A stretch of DNA of 24,584 nt from RUG14223 sp051881075 (lineage in GTDB: Bacteria > Bacillota > Clostridia > Oscillospirales > Acutalibacteraceae): positions 1-24,584 of the forward strand of contig JBJEPE010000008.1 of NCBI GenBank assembly GCA_051881075.1. Direction: 5' to 3'. Position 1 is the first letter of the stretch; each line of letters begins with the position of its first letter. Positions 1-6,335 of the stretch are shown in pieces. The position numbers and the translations under genes are program-made. Under the pieces are notes generated by a model. It worked only from the letters and a program-made list of their open reading frames with translations, was not told the DNA's origin and did no database searches.

Positions 1-151
1 TACGATGTGCAAACATCACGGGTGCAGGGGCGAAGCCCCTGCAAGTTCCTCCCCCTTCCTTGGGGAAGGGGCGGTTGGGGGATGGGGATACAAAGACTGA
101 GAGAATGAAATACTTGATTATAGCAAGTTGACTACAAAGTTAAAATTAATG
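1..151 (+). repeat. Intergenic repeat R1, copy 1
   Basis: This is a direct repeat of 724-865. Both copies share a start (tacgatgt.caaac), a GC-rich hairpin, a C-run/G-run fold-back and an AT-rich tail containing tatagcaagttgact. The first hairpin pairs 24-31 with 35-42 (8 bp, loop gaa). The second pairs 52-59 with 64-71 (loop ttgg). The two copies diverge in the middle but keep both hairpins. The copy may begin before the window. There is no coding signal. It resembles the pyrimidine/purine fold-back repeats often scattered between bacterial genes, but I cannot name the family. Confidence 0.75.
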
Positions 152-180
152 TCATTCAGTTGCGATGCGTGATACATACT

Positions 181-230
181 TAATCTCACTAAATTACCCT
201 ATGCACAACGCTAGTACAGGTCAAACTGTC
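181..230 (+). repeat. Intergenic repeat R4, divergent copy 1
   Basis: This segment aligns to 476-534 and 1110-1164 (taatc...c.ccaaa...ctgtacgcaacg... followed by a small hairpin). It is the most divergent of the three copies. Its end also takes part in a longer hairpin, with ggtcaaactg at 219-228 pairing with cagtttgacc at 242-251 (10 bp). Confidence 0.5.
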
Positions 231-253
231 AACAACGCTGTCAGTTTGACCAA

Positions 254-375
254 TGCAGGCGCTCATGCCGCCCTGCACCCGGCACATCCTTTCTTTATAC
301 GAAGAAAGGATGCAAAGACGTAGCGGGGAAACCCTTTCGATTGGGTTTCCCCTGCTCCCTTTCCTGAACGACCGC
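254..375 (+). repeat. Intergenic repeat R2, copy A (two-hairpin element)
   Basis: This element is an inverted copy of 917-1037. It runs from gcaggcgctcatgccg through two hairpins to ccctttcctgaacg. Hairpin 1 pairs 285-295 with 302-312 (11 bp). Hairpin 2 pairs 325-334 with 343-352 (10 bp), with a further agc/gct pairing outside it. Both hairpins are kept in the other copy with paired base changes, so the fold appears to be maintained. No transposase is present. A small non-autonomous mobile element (MITE or REP-like) or a repeated small RNA are both possible. Confidence 0.75.
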
Positions 376-420
376 TTCGCTGAGCAAACGAAATCATATT
401 GTAATCATACTATATTTCCT

Positions 421-470
421 GCAACCAACCGATTGCTAATCTGTTTGCATAGTACTACGATGCGTGCTAT
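421..470 (+). repeat. Intergenic repeat R3, copy 1
   Basis: This 50-base unit matches 576-625 with only a few substitutions. Both contain the shared core accgattgctaatctgttt followed by gcatag.actacg.tgcgtgctat. It lies directly upstream of an R4 copy, so R3-R4 may be one larger composite unit. Confidence 0.8.
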
Positions 471-475
471 ATGCT

Positions 476-534
476 TAATCACGCCAAAAGCTCTGTACGC
501 AACGTTGCCGCAGGTCTTACCTGCCGACCGCTTC
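476..534 (+). repeat. Intergenic repeat R4, copy 2
   Basis: This copy aligns closely to 1110-1164, sharing ctgtacgcaacgttgc. It ends in a hairpin, gcaggt (510-515), loop ctt, acctgc (519-524). The hairpin in the other copy has different arms that still pair. Confidence 0.75.
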
Positions 535-575
535 GCTGAGCACACTAGATTTATTATTATCAAAAGTTACCACTT

Positions 576-625
576 GCAACTTACCGATTGCTAATCTGTT
601 TGCATAGCACTACGTTGCGTGCTAT
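576..625 (+). repeat. Intergenic repeat R3, copy 2
   Basis: This is the second copy of the 50-base unit at 421-470, in the same orientation and about 155 bases further on. After the shared unit the two sequences diverge: copy 1 runs into R4, and copy 2 into unrelated AT-rich sequence. Confidence 0.8.
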
Positions 626-723
626 GCAAACTTTTGTAGTGCAGAATATCAAGCTTGTCGCTCTATTAAGCTGTAAGATATACAGACTTTGCTGTGCAAG
701 GTATTACTTGTGGTTTCATGTAG

Positions 724-865
724 TACGATGTACAAACCATTGGAGTGCAGGGGCTTCGCCCCTGCAAGTTCCTCCCCCTTCCTTGGGGAAGGGGGTTGGG
801 GGATGGGGAAACAAGAACTTAGATTATAATGTATTAAATTATAGCAAGTTGACTTCAAAGTTAAG
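724..865 (+). repeat. Intergenic repeat R1, copy 2
   Basis: This is a direct repeat of 1-151. Its first hairpin is gcaggggc (747-754), loop ttc, gcccctgc (758-765). The loop is the complement of the loop in copy 1 (gaa), as if this short hairpin had inverted. The second hairpin pairs 774-782 with 787-795 (9 bp, loop ttgg). The tail shares the tagcaagttgact core at 842-854. Confidence 0.75.
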
Positions 866-916
866 ATGCGTGAAATAACTTACGATATAATTGTACCCCG
901 TACGATAAATGCGAAG

Positions 917-1037
917 CATAAAAGCGTTAAGGAAAGGGTGCAGGGAAAACCCATCGCAAGGGTTTTCCCGCCGGTTCTTTGTATACTTTCTTTGCGCAAA
1001 GAAAGTATATGCCTAGTACAGAGCGGCATGAGCGTCT
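917..1037 (-). repeat. Intergenic repeat R2, copy B (inverted two-hairpin element)
   Basis: Read on the minus strand, this segment aligns to 254-375 along its whole length. The large hairpin pairs 982-993 with 998-1009 (12 bp, perfect, loop gcgc). The second pairs 943-952 with 960-969 (10 bp). Compared with copy A, the first hairpin has two paired substitutions that keep base pairing, and the second carries an A/T expansion in both arms. Confidence 0.75.
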
Positions 1038-1109
1038 GTTAAGTTGGATTAATGAATATCTAACTGTTTTGCAAAGCTATACCATTAACTATGATGCGTG
1101 ATACATACT

Positions 1110-1164
1110 AAATCACGCCAAAACTCTGTACGCAACGTTGCTGTCGGTCTTACCGACTCGCACC
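1110..1164 (+). repeat. Intergenic repeat R4, copy 3
   Basis: This is the third copy of the unit at 476-534. Its terminal hairpin is gtcggt (1143-1148), loop ctt, accgac (1152-1157). Relative to copy 2 two base pairs are replaced by other complementary pairs. Beyond this copy, 1165-1310 is AT-rich with no feature I can support. Confidence 0.7.
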
Positions 1165-1306
1165 TTCACTCCATAAAGTTTGAATATCTTACTGAATAAA
1201 AACTAAGCAAATAATATTATCTGTTCTGATTTTAACTTTCATAACCTCTCCGATAAAGCCTGCACTTTGCAACCTCTATATACACAATATATATAGGATT
1301 GCTTAA

Positions 1307-1357
1307 AAATAAAAAGCGGCGATACTACGGCATTTTGATTTATACCGTAATATCGCC
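1307..1357 (-). terminator. Rho-independent terminator of the symporter gene
   Basis: On the minus strand a 13-bp stem with one mismatch (1345-1357 pairing with 1318-1330) is followed by a T-rich run (the A-rich plus-strand stretch at 1307-1315). It lies about 50 bases beyond the stop codon of the minus-strand symporter gene, the usual position for an intrinsic terminator. Confidence 0.8.
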
Positions 1358-1408
1358 ACAATTAATTTTATGTTTTATACGCTGTATATAACAGTGGGTA
1401 AATTGATA

Positions 1409-2983
1409 TTATTTTTTATCTAAGCCGAGTGAATCGGTAACAGCTACCGTTGCGGTACGGTTGTAGCAAGCAAACATTTCTTCGGTATCTTCCGGTACTG
1501 TTTTCTTTGTAAGCAAACTTACTATAGGTACAAGGATAAGTCCGCCTACCATAGCAAAAACGCCTGAGTAGAGTGAATTTTTAAACACAAATGAAAGTAC
1601 GCTGCTACCCGAAACATCTATTACATTCAAGGATTTGAGAAGCTGTATTATCTCTAAACCTACACCGAATGTAAATGATGTAACAACCGCTGCACGTGAT
1701 GTCTTCTTCCAGTACAGTCCGTAGAGGAATGGTGCGAGGAATGCACCTGCAAGTGCACCCCATGATACGCCCATCATATTAGCTATTAGCATACTTGAAT
1801 TATGATACTGATTAATAGCTATGATAGCAGAAATAATAATGAAGATAACTATAAATACGCGTATTGTTATCATCTTGCTCTTTTCTGTCATCGGCTTCTT
1901 TTTATCACGCATAGGTGCGATAAAGTCAAGTGTAATGGTTGAGCCGCTGGTAAGTACAAGTGAAGAAAGCGTTGACATTGATGCCGAAAGAACCAGAACG
2001 ATAACTATACCGATTATTACTGACGGTAATGTGGAAAGCATTGTCGGAATAATAGCATCAAAATCTCTCTTTGCTACTGCGTCCTGTACGTTATACAGTC
2101 TGCCAAATCCACCTAAAAAGTAACAGCCGCCTGCTACGATGATAGCGAAGAAAGTGGATATTACAGTGCCTTTCTTTATAGCCGCCTCATCCTTAATAGC
2201 ATAGAACTTACCTACCATCTGCGGCAACCCCCATGTACCAAGTGATGTAAGCAATATAACAAAGAGGAGGAACAGCGGATCTGCGCCAAAGAATGAGGTG
2301 TATTGCCAGCCTCCGTTTTCGCCCGTTGCAAGCTTTTCCATAGCTTGTGTAAATCCGCCGTTAGCGTTAAGCACAGCCGCTATAACGGCAATTATACCGC
2401 CAAGCATTACTATACCCTGTATAAAGTCATTTATTGCAGTAGCCATATATCCGCCGAAAAGTACATATATGCCGGTAAGTACAGCCATGATAACAACACA
2501 TACCGAGTAGTCTACGGACTCGTATGCCATAGCAAAAAGTCTGGAAAGTCCATTATACAGTGATGCGGTATAAGGTATAAGAAACAGGAATGTTATACAG
2601 GATGCAACTACCTTAAGCTTAGAGGACTTAAAGCGCTGACCGAAAAAGTCAGGCATAGTCTTAGCCGATAAATGCTGTGTCATAATACGTGTACGTCTGC
2701 CAAGTACTATCCAAGCAAGCAGAGAACCTATAAATGCGTTGCCCAGACCTATCCATGTGGCGGCAATACCGAAGTTCCAACCGAACTGGCCTGCATAACC
2801 TACGAATATAACTGCTGAAAAATAAGATGTACCAAAGGCAAATGCCGTAAGCCACGGGCCTATGGAACGTCCGCCAAGTACAAATCCGCCAACATCTGTT
2901 GAATGACGGTGACAGTAAACGCCTATGCCTATCATTATTGCAAAGAATACGCATAGTAACAGGGTGATGATAAAGGTGTTCAT
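1409..2983 (-). CDS. Sodium:solute symporter, SSS family (candidate tyrosine transporter)
   Basis: This 524-residue, very hydrophobic protein has about 13 predicted membrane segments. Its N-terminal region (YFSAVIFVGYAGQFGW) and overall layout fit the sodium:solute symporter family (PutP/PanF type), which couples uptake of a small organic solute to sodium entry across the cytoplasmic membrane. The start chosen is the ATG at 2983, because AAGGAG lies just upstream (about 2990-2996). The frame is open up to 3052, but that extension would translate the leader and has no binding site. The gene is alone and is preceded by a T-box leader whose specifier reads UAC. T-boxes control aminoacyl-tRNA synthetase, amino-acid synthesis and amino-acid transport genes, so tyrosine (or a related compound) is the inferred substrate. 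The family assignment is firm; the substrate is inference from the leader only. Proline or pantothenate transport cannot be excluded from the protein alone. Confidence 0.88.
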   Translation of the reverse strand: MNTFIITLLLCVFFAIMIGIGVYCHRHSTDVGGFVLGGRSIGPWLTAFAFGTSYFSAVIFVGYAGQFGWNFGIAATWIGLGNAFIGSLLAWIVLGRRTRIMTQHLSAKTMPDFFGQRFKSSKLKVVASCITFLFLIPYTASLYNGLSRLFAMAYESVDYSVCVVIMAVLTGIYVLFGGYMATAINDFIQGIVMLGGIIAVIAAVLNANGGFTQAMEKLATGENGGWQYTSFFGADPLFLLFVILLTSLGTWGLPQMVGKFYAIKDEAAIKKGTVISTFFAIIVAGGCYFLGGFGRLYNVQDAVAKRDFDAIIPTMLSTLPSVIIGIVIVLVLSASMSTLSSLVLTSGSTITLDFIAPMRDKKKPMTEKSKMITIRVFIVIFIIISAIIAINQYHNSSMLIANMMGVSWGALAGAFLAPFLYGLYWKKTSRAAVVTSFTFGVGLEIIQLLKSLNVIDVSGSSVLSFVFKNSLYSGVFAMVGGLILVPIVSLLTKKTVPEDTEEMFACYNRTATVAVTDSLGLDKK

Positions 2984-3053
2984 ACTACATTCTCCTTTTT
3001 TATCCATATGCAGGATATAATATTTAGTCTGCTTGTTTGATTTAATAAACAAA

Positions 3054-3086
3054 TAAAAAAACCTCTGAGTTTTTACAACTCAGAGG
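3054..3086 (-). terminator. T-box attenuator terminator
   Basis: On the minus strand a perfect 10-bp stem (3077-3086 with 3062-3071) is followed by a run of T residues (plus-strand A run 3054-3061). The 5' arm follows TTCGTCC, the segment that would instead pair with the T-box core to form the antiterminator. Confidence 0.9.
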
Positions 3087-3350
3087 ACGAATTTTATCGT
3101 GTTACCACCTCAATTTATCTGATACCTCACAGTAACAGACCTTACCGGGTACAAGCATACCCTACTGCCTTTAACGGAGCAACCCGTTACATCTTACTTA
3201 CACGTTATTTATGTATGTTCAATGTACGACTCACGGAGTGTAATTCCCATAGGAGCTGTTATTGCCTTGCACCCTCCGGCAATTCTCTGATAACAGTTAT
3301 CCTGCAGTACTGATATTCCGGTCATAGTTTTTAACGCTTTAAATTGTTGA
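3054..3350 (-). promoter_or_regulatory. T-box leader, specifier UAC (tyrosine)
   Basis: On the minus strand the leader contains, in order: a stem I with the distal loop GGAGGGTGCAAGG, a specifier segment GAA-T-TAC-A (TAC at 3242-3240) followed by a GTGAG motif, a long linker, the T-box core AGGTGGTAACACG (3110-3098), TTCGTCCTC, and a terminator. The arrangement GAA-N-XYZ-A around the specifier matches well-studied T-boxes such as Bacillus glyQS (GAA-A-GGC-A). Uncharged tRNA-Tyr would pair with the specifier and with the antiterminator bulge, allowing read-through into the symporter gene. The T-box call is strong. The tyrosine reading depends on alignment of the specifier loop. Confidence 0.92.
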
Positions 3351-3357
3351 TAACTTT

Positions 3358-3385
3358 AGTATAACATTTTGTTGAAATTTGTCAA
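3358..3385 (-). promoter_or_regulatory. Promoter of the T-box/symporter transcript
   Basis: On the minus strand TTGACA (3385-3380), a 16-base spacer and TATACT (3363-3358) make a near-consensus sigma-A promoter. Transcription would begin near 3351, just upstream of stem I of the leader. Confidence 0.85.
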
Positions 3386-3386
3386 T

Positions 3387-3626
3387 ACTTTTTACTAAAA
3401 TAATTAATCGCAATAATTTTTAGCGTGCTAACAGTTTAAATTAATGCAATTATGTGGGATAATCGCAATATAATTTAAAAATAAGCTTGCAATTACCGCA
3501 AATATATACTAAAATATAAGTTGGTGTGTTTATTATATAGCAAACTGTAATTTTTAAGAATATAATGTACTGTAACATTATGTGCAGATATAATTTACCT
3601 TAGGGTATATTGAGGAGTGCTACGTT
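3387..3626. other. AT-rich divergent intergenic region
   Basis: This region separates the minus-strand T-box promoter from murC. It holds a 12-base perfect palindrome TTAGCGTGCTAA at 3420-3431 and two copies of aatcgcaata (3406-3415 and 3461-3470). A possible murC promoter is TTGCAA (3487-3492), a 17-base spacer and TAAAAT (3510-3515); a TATAAT at 3561-3566 is a second candidate. None of these is strong enough for a separate call. Confidence 0.4.
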
Positions 3627-5021
3627 GTGAAAACAGAAAACATCTTAGATAATGTTAAGAAAATACATTTTATAGGTATAGGCGGTTCCGGTATGTGTCC
3701 TCTTGCTGAGATACTGCACACAGAGGGCTTTGAGCTTACAGGCTCAGACATGAATGAATCTGAAACTCTTGACAGAATACGTTCATACAACATCCCTGTA
3801 TTTATGGGACATAAGGAAGAGAATATTACAAAGGATATAGACCTTATAGTGTACACTGCGGCAGTCAAGCAGGATAATCCGGAGCTTTTGGCGGCGCACA
3901 GATTGGGAATAACCACCGTAGAGCGCTCAGTAATGCTGGGTGAGGTAACCAGACGCTATAACAGGTCTATAGCAGTATCAGGTACACACGGTAAAACAAC
4001 TACAACGGCAATGCTTTCTCAAGTGCTTATCGGCAGCGGCTTTGACCCTTCTGCAATAATCGGCGGCAAGCTCCCTTATATAGGCGGTAACAGCTATGTG
4101 GGACAGTCTGATATCATAGTATGCGAGGCGTGCGAGTATGTAGATACGTTTTTACAGCTTACACCCGCTATCTCAATTATACTCAATATAGATGCCGATC
4201 ACTTAGATTACTTCAAGACGCTTGATAATATAAAGCGTTCTTTCAACAAGTTTGCAAAACAGACTACATCACTGCTTATTCTTAACGGTGACGATGTAAA
4301 CACTATGGACGCCATAAAGGATGTTGATATAGAGAAGATAACCTATGGCTTCAATGAGAGCAACACATATTATGCCGCAAATATGCGTGCTGATGAAGAA
4401 ATGCACGAGTGCTTTAACCTTATGAAAAACGGCAAAAAGCTTACTACCGTAACACTCGTCGTACCGGGCAAGCACAATGTTTACAATGCCTTAGCTGCGG
4501 CGGCAGCGGCTGACTATTTGGGAGCAACACCTAACGAGATAGCCGAAAATCTGCACAAATTTACAGGTGTACACCGCCGGTTTGAGATAATAGGCAAGCC
4601 GGGCGGAATAACAATAGCCGATGACTTCGCACATCATCCTACAGAGCTTGAGGCAACCTTGAGTGCCGCTATGAATATGGGATTTAAACGTGTATGGGCT
4701 GTATTCCAGCCTCATACCTATTCACGTACCGCCATGCTACTTGATGATTTTGCAAGGGTACTGTCTATACCTGACAGGGTTGTAATGTCAGAGATACTTG
4801 CGGTAAGAGAAGAGAATACCTATAACATATATACCAAAGACCTTGCCGATAAAATAGAAGGCAGCGTATGGTTTAATACGTTTGAGGAGATAACGGATTA
4901 TATTGCCGCCAATGCTGAGGCAGGCGATTTGGTAATAACGTTGGGTGGCGGTAACGTATATATGTGCGCTCAGATGATACTTAAGGCATTAAATGCAAAG
5001 GAATATAAACAGCTTTTATAA
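3627..5021 (+). CDS. murC: UDP-N-acetylmuramate--L-alanine ligase
   Basis: This is MurC, the cytoplasmic enzyme that adds L-alanine to UDP-N-acetylmuramate using ATP, the first peptide step of peptidoglycan synthesis. At 464 residues it has the family's usual length. The N-terminal dinucleotide-like fold has the HFIGIGGSGM motif (residues about 14-23). The central ATP-binding loop GTHGKTTTT begins at residue 119. The Mur-ligase metal/substrate region is seen in LNIDADHLDYF, and the C-terminal domain carries HRRFEIIG and DDFAHHPTE. The start is a GTG at 3627 with GAGGAG at 3612-3617. The gene stands alone and is followed by a clear terminator, so it is probably monocistronic. Nothing is missing from the key motifs. 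Confidence 0.96.
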   Translation: MKTENILDNVKKIHFIGIGGSGMCPLAEILHTEGFELTGSDMNESETLDRIRSYNIPVFMGHKEENITKDIDLIVYTAAVKQDNPELLAAHRLGITTVERSVMLGEVTRRYNRSIAVSGTHGKTTTTAMLSQVLIGSGFDPSAIIGGKLPYIGGNSYVGQSDIIVCEACEYVDTFLQLTPAISIILNIDADHLDYFKTLDNIKRSFNKFAKQTTSLLILNGDDVNTMDAIKDVDIEKITYGFNESNTYYAANMRADEEMHECFNLMKNGKKLTTVTLVVPGKHNVYNALAAAAAADYLGATPNEIAENLHKFTGVHRRFEIIGKPGGITIADDFAHHPTELEATLSAAMNMGFKRVWAVFQPHTYSRTAMLLDDFARVLSIPDRVVMSEILAVREENTYNIYTKDLADKIEGSVWFNTFEEITDYIAANAEAGDLVITLGGGNVYMCAQMILKALNAKEYKQLL

Positions 5022-5092
5022 TAATAGATGTTTTATGTGAATGCTTTTTGAGCTTTCACGGAAGCTTTGATTTTAATATAAAATGAACCTTC

Positions 5093-5130
5093 AATCCTGC
5101 ATTTGCAAATCGGTAATTGCAGGATTTTTT
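5093..5130 (+). terminator. Rho-independent terminator after murC
   Basis: Aatcctgca (5093-5101) pairs with tgcaggatt (5118-5126), and six T residues follow to 5130. It lies about 70 bases past the murC stop codon. Confidence 0.85.
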
Positions 5131-5488
5131 ATGCTTTAAAACCTGCAAATCAGCAATAAATATATTAAACAAAATTTTGCGGTATATTAATCATATATGC
5201 TATGATTAGGTAATGTACCGTATAATATCAAATATACTTCATTACCGCTGACCTTACGAAGTAATTTATTATGAAAACTAAAAGGAAAAAATTAAAAATT
5301 TTTAAAATTTTTATTTACAAAGTAACGTTTTATGTGTTAATATATATTTATTAGCATACTGGTGTAATTTTTTGTATTTTTTAAAACGGGAAAATTACTA
5401 TATTAAACCGATTTTATGAGATAATCAACGGATTATAACAAATATGCACTTCTTAGTTATTAAATTTATATTATCTTGGAGGTACATC
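5131..5488. other. AT-rich intergenic region upstream of the HxlR gene
   Basis: This stretch of roughly 360 bases is very AT-rich and carries no gene I can support. Possible promoters for the downstream gene are TTGCGG (5177-5182) with an 18-base spacer to TATGAT (5201-5206), and TTTACA (5314-5319) with an 18-base spacer to TAATAT (5338-5343). Neither is close to consensus at both hexamers. Confidence 0.35.
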
Positions 5489-6100
5489 GTGGGTAAAGAT
5501 AAAAAAGAAAAGAAAGCAAAAAAAGAAAAAGAAAAACAATCTGAGCTTAAGGTAAATAAGACTGCAAAGGGTGAAAAAAGCGAAAAGCCCAAAAAATCAG
5601 CCAAGGCCGCTAAAGATGATGGCATAAAAATAGTAAAGCTTGATAAAAAAGCAGAGAAGGCAGAAAAGCCCGTTAAAGAGGACAAGCCTGCCGAACCTGC
5701 CGAACCTGCAAAAGCGCCTAAAACAGCAAAAACCCCTAAGACACCAAAGGCGCCAAAAGCCGTAGCAGTCGATATGCCTGAGATAGAGGATATAACCGAT
5801 ACATCATTTGACGCTATGGATTTTGTAACAACAAAAATCGGCGGAAAGTGGAAGATGAAGGTAATATATGCACTGAGAGATAATAAGAGCAAGCGATACA
5901 GCGAGATAAAGGCAAGTGTTCCGGGTATTACCGACATGATGCTCAGCTCAAGCCTTAAAGAGCTTGTTGAGGACGGTCTGGTAGAGAGAATGCAGTTCTC
6001 AGAGGTTCCGCTAAGGGTAGAGTATCAAATCTCAAAGACAGGTGCTCAGCTTACTCCTGCGTTACTGCTTTTAGTCAGATGGGCTATAAACAATAAGTAA
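5489..6100 (+). CDS. HxlR-family transcriptional regulator with Lys/Ala/Pro-rich N-terminal tail
   Basis: The last ~95 residues are a winged-helix HxlR domain: a start like TTKIGGKWKMKVIYAL, recognition-helix segment YSEIKASVPGITDMMLSSSL, and wing LVERMQFSEVPLRVEYQIS. HxlR proteins are small DNA-binding regulators of about 100-130 residues, often responding to redox or aldehyde stress. Here about 105 extra residues precede the domain, made almost only of Lys, Ala, Glu and Pro with PKTAKTPKTPKAPK-type repeats, like a histone H1 tail. The start is the GTG at 5489, chosen because GGAGG lies at 5478-5482. The frame opens at 5444 but that start has no binding site. Total 203 residues. The gene stands alone, so no target is suggested by context. 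The domain call is firm; the tail's role in non-specific DNA binding is inference. Confidence 0.85.
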   Translation: MGKDKKEKKAKKEKEKQSELKVNKTAKGEKSEKPKKSAKAAKDDGIKIVKLDKKAEKAEKPVKEDKPAEPAEPAKAPKTAKTPKTPKAPKAVAVDMPEIEDITDTSFDAMDFVTTKIGGKWKMKVIYALRDNKSKRYSEIKASVPGITDMMLSSSLKELVEDGLVERMQFSEVPLRVEYQISKTGAQLTPALLLLVRWAINNK

Positions 6101-6122
6101 CACTTCCAACATAAAAAACTTT

Positions 6123-6164
6123 GGTGAGGGCTATATTTATTTTAATTCTCTCACCCTGTTTTTA
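6123..6164 (+). terminator. Probable terminator after the HxlR gene
   Basis: Ggtgag (6123-6128) pairs with ctcacc (6150-6155), followed by a T-rich stretch. The loop is long (21 bases) and the stem short, so this is a moderate call. Confidence 0.5.
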
Positions 6165-6335
6165 TTTGATTTATTATGAGACATTATATATGTAAGACCT
6201 GTGTCGGGACAGACTTTATATCTGATTTTACATAATGCGGTTAAATATAAATTTGTGCTGTTACAGTACTTGCATATAACTGCACATTGCAGTAGATGTT
6301 CTTATAATGTATTTCTGCATAAGGAGGCAGTATGA

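Noticed and set aside
253..594. Open frame of 113 codons on the plus strand
   Set aside because: It lies wholly in the repeat cluster, crosses R2, R3 and R4 copies, has no ribosome binding site and gives no protein-like composition.
588..878. Open frames on both strands (plus 588-878, minus 649-858)
   Set aside because: Both are by-products of repeat R1; the translated Pro/Gly/Lys stretch comes from the C-run/G-run fold-back.
2984..3052. Upstream extension of the symporter frame
   Set aside because: The extension begins in the T-box terminator tail and has no binding site; a strong AAGGAG precedes the internal ATG at 2983.
5271..5354. 27-residue Lys/Ile/Phe-rich frame upstream of the HxlR gene
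   Set aside because: The composition simply reflects A and T tracts, and there is no ribosome binding site.
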